A DNA stretch of 64,000 nucleotides from Pseudoduganella aquatica (GTDB lineage Bacteria > Pseudomonadota > Gammaproteobacteria > Burkholderiales > Burkholderiaceae_D): NCBI RefSeq assembly GCF_009857595.1, contig NZ_WWCU01000033.1, forward strand, positions 1 through 64,000. Reading direction: 5' to 3'. The first letter of the stretch is position 1, and each line of letters starts with the position of its first letter. The position numbers and the translations under genes were made by a program. The notes beneath the pieces were generated by a model. It ran no database searches, had not been told where the DNA came from, and saw only the letters and a list, made by a program, of their open reading frames with translations. This document shows, piece after piece, positions 62,130 to 64,000 of the stretch.

Positions 62130-62960
62130 TTAAACGATGCCCGCCAAAGCCAAAGTTGCTTGCCACCTATGCTCCGGCCTTATGGCGATCCCGCTAGCGA
62201 AGACACCTGGGGTCCTATTGATATCGGTCTCGATCGCTTCAATGGTTTGCGTCCGAAGCTGGATGGGCTGGCTCTCATTGCGAGACTTAAGGTGATGCAA
62301 AGGGGTCGTGCCGTCATTCGCCGCGTCAAACGGATCCGCTCCGGCAAGCAGCAGCAACACAAATGAATTCAGTTGAGCGCGTCCCCAAACCGATATGCCG
62401 CAGAGGTAAGCGAGCGCGGTATCGCCGTTCTCATTGCGGGCGGAAGGGTTCGCGCCGCGCTGAAGCAGCCAGTGGATCGCGCGCGGATTGCTCCCAGGAG
62501 CGTGCCTGGTGGCCGCAAGCAAGTGCAACGCAGTCATGCCGGTCTCCGGATGCGGAGCGCTCACATCCCAGCCGCCCCAGTGAAGCACGCGCATGCAACT
62601 CATCTCGGCAAGGCCGTCTTGAACAAATCCAGGGAACTCATGCTTGTTGGACGCCGCGTAGACCATCAGTGGCTCGCTCTTTTCCAACCCTATGCGGCAA
62701 GCGGCGAGCGCTGCCAACACATAGTTGTCTTGCATCGCTCCTATGGGGCTTATGCCATCGCGGAACTGCTTTTCGAACCGGGCGGATATGCCGCGCTCCT
62801 CGTCCACCTTGGAAGCGAACTGGCAGAGCTCAGCCCAATCCTCGTCGCTATCGAAGGCGGCCATCAGGTCGCCCGTGATAAGCAGATATTTCAGGCCACT
62901 TTCAGTCGGCCCTCCCAACTGCTCCAGCAACGCCGCCAAATTTTCGCTTCCGATTGCCAT
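62130..62960 (-). CDS. ankyrin-repeat-like island protein
   Basis: 276 residues. C-terminal half contains ankyrin-like repeats: GMTALHLLAATRHAPGS, then HWLLQRGANPSARNENGDTA, then LLLLAGADPFDAANDGTTPL. The N-terminal ~110 residues are acidic and helical. AGGAGG precedes ATG. It runs opposite to its neighbours and may be an inhibitor or immunity-type protein; that is speculation. Confidence 0.8.
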   Translation of the reverse strand: MAIGSENLAALLEQLGGPTESGLKYLLITGDLMAAFDSDEDWAELCQFASKVDEERGISARFEKQFRDGISPIGAMQDNYVLAALAACRIGLEKSEPLMVYAASNKHEFPGFVQDGLAEMSCMRVLHWGGWDVSAPHPETGMTALHLLAATRHAPGSNPRAIHWLLQRGANPSARNENGDTALAYLCGISVWGRAQLNSFVLLLLAGADPFDAANDGTTPLHHLKSRNESQPIQLRTQTIEAIETDINRTPGVFASGIAIRPEHRWQATLALAGIV

Positions 62961-63255
62961 GCCCGCCTCCTGTGTGTGAGAAGAAACGATAGACGCCCAG
63001 CGCTTTCATGACTTGCAAATTGGTATTTAGTTCCACCGCTCAATAACTATTGCGGAGGCACATTACTATAAACTACTATTAACAAGTTGAGTATTCAAAA
63101 TATCAACTTGCGGCGCTCTACGCTAAGTCGCATAGCCAAGCTTGCGCCCCAGCCACATGCCGCAAAACGCCTGTAGCGGTCCGCATCCGATCCTGCGTCG
63201 GACGCTGGTTCCAGCAACAAGGACGATCACATCGCGCCACTGATAGGAGACGCAC
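62961..63255. other. intergenic stretch between divergent island genes
   Basis: AT-rich part (63040-63110) and no gene. It presumably holds promoters for the ankyrin gene (minus) and the ATPase gene (plus). No operator is recognised. Confidence 0.5.
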
Positions 63256-64000
63256 ATGCTCAAGAAAATTCAACGCATCAAAGGATTGGGCGTCTTCAAC
63301 GACTACGCGCCGGGCGCGGACACGACCGAGTTCGGCTCCAAGAACTTGATCTACGGCTGGAACTACTCTGGCAAGACCACGCTATCCCGGCTGGTCTCCC
63401 TGCTTGAACGCAAGTCCCTGCCGCCCGACTTGCCAGCGTTCTCCTTCACCATCGACACGGACGCGGGCCCTGTCACAGAGGCCAACTACGCCGCATCTCC
63501 TATTGTCGCCAGAGTGTTCAACGCCGACTTCATCGCGGAGAACCTGAACTTCGCCGGCTCGTCGTTCAAGCCCATCTTGCTGCTAGGAGCCGACTCCGAA
63601 AAAGCGCAGAAAGAGATCGACGAGTTGGAGGCCCTGGCCAAAGCGACACGGGCGACTTCCGAAAAACGGACCAAGGCCGCGACAGCAAACAAGAAGACTA
63701 TGGACGCCGCAAAGACCACGTCCGCCGCGTCCGTCAAGACGGCCATCGGCATCGTCGAGGCGTTCGGAGCCACTCAGCTTGAAAAGCAAATTTTCCTCGC
63801 TCGGATGGACTTGGCAAAATTCAAGCTCTCCGACACCGTCGTGCAAGAAAAGCTGAAACTGGCGCGCGCCAAAGAAGAGGACAAGCTGCCCGCCTTGCCC
63901 AGCGTTTCGTTGACCACTAAGCTCGACGGCATTCTGGCGGAGGCGCCCGTCCTGTTGTCCAAAATTCCCGACTTAGCCCACACCATTGAGCATCTGGCGC
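63256..64000 (+). CDS. AAA_13-type ATPase (RloC/PrrC-like), 3' end outside window
   Basis: At least 248 residues. N-terminus IQRIKGLGVFNDYAPG, then NLIYGWNYSGKTTLSRLVSL with Walker A GWNYSGKTT (residues 34-42), then ARVFNADFIAENL, as in AAA_13 proteins such as anticodon nucleases RloC and PrrC. After about residue 120 it becomes a Lys/Glu/Ala-rich coiled coil. The frame is open at the right edge, so the effector domain is not visible. GGAGA precedes ATG 63256. Confidence 0.78.
   Translation, partial: MLKKIQRIKGLGVFNDYAPGADTTEFGSKNLIYGWNYSGKTTLSRLVSLLERKSLPPDLPAFSFTIDTDAGPVTEANYAASPIVARVFNADFIAENLNFAGSSFKPILLLGADSEKAQKEIDELEALAKATRATSEKRTKAATANKKTMDAAKTTSAASVKTAIGIVEAFGATQLEKQIFLARMDLAKFKLSDTVVQEKLKLARAKEEDKLPALPSVSLTTKLDGILAEAPVLLSKIPDLAHTIEHLA

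Noticed and set aside
1..64000. CRISPR arrays, rRNA genes and insertion sequences
   Set aside because: I found no regular short direct repeats with spacers, no rRNA sequence and no transposase.

Overview
The window is GC-rich, densely coded chromosomal DNA from a facultatively denitrifying betaproteobacterium. Gene content and style (narXL beside narGHJI with two narK genes, TAT-type NosZ, an anaerobic ubiquinone operon, a DUF4214 lipoprotein, NodT-type outer membrane factor) point to the Oxalobacteraceae (Massilia/Duganella/Janthinobacterium group). This placement is inference from gene content only; no marker rRNA is present.

Layout. (1) 1-2679: Aer-like PAS receptor (cut by the window edge), a variant hemerythrin, NnrS, and an odd HMA-like protein. 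(2) 2696-14464: one minus-strand respiratory nitrate block, reading from right to left: NosL-like protein, narG, narH, narJ, narI, parvulin isomerase, moaA, narX, narL. A perfect FNR/Dnr box lies at 14529-14542. (3) 14689-21068: small unknown protein, then a minus-strand run of nsrR, narK1, narK2, hemN, a Dnr-like Crp/Fnr regulator and beta-carbonic anhydrase. (4) 21218-24199: quinol nitric oxide reductase norZ, DUF2249 and a SirB2-like membrane protein. (5) 24255-26997: anaerobic ribonucleotide reductase under tandem NrdR boxes. Its glycyl-radical domain is encoded as a separate 61-residue protein between nrdD and nrdG. (6) 27105-31613: ubiU-ubiV-ubiT (oxygen-independent ubiquinone synthesis), a DGC-domain protein and a 2-keto-acid decarboxylase, with a perfect FNR/Dnr box upstream. 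(7) 31766-33352: DUF2249 and a polytopic membrane protein, running the other way from that box. (8) 33398-42578: complete nitrous oxide reductase operon nosZ-R-D-F-Y-L, a cytochrome c and an exported ApbE. Nitrate, NO and N2O reductases are all here, but no nirS or nirK is in the window.

(9) 42818-56448 is ordinary accessory chromosome: DUF1593 hydrolase, GAF-EAL phosphodiesterase, exported SurE plus lipoprotein, tandem TetR regulator, CHAD protein, DUF4214 lipoprotein, an adaptor/outer-membrane-factor pair with no inner-membrane pump, and an SOS-controlled divergent pair (unknown protein and SRAP) sharing one LexA box.

(10) 56615-64000 is the end of a genomic island. A 3' tRNA fragment (tRNA-Val-like, CCA included) marks the attachment junction. 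Beyond it are two small unknown proteins, a decayed stretch, a possible HTH protein, a C5-cytosine methyltransferase with an N-terminal extension, a PD-(D/E)XK-like protein, an ankyrin-type protein, and the start of an AAA_13 (RloC/PrrC-like) ATPase cut by the right edge. This looks like a defence island.
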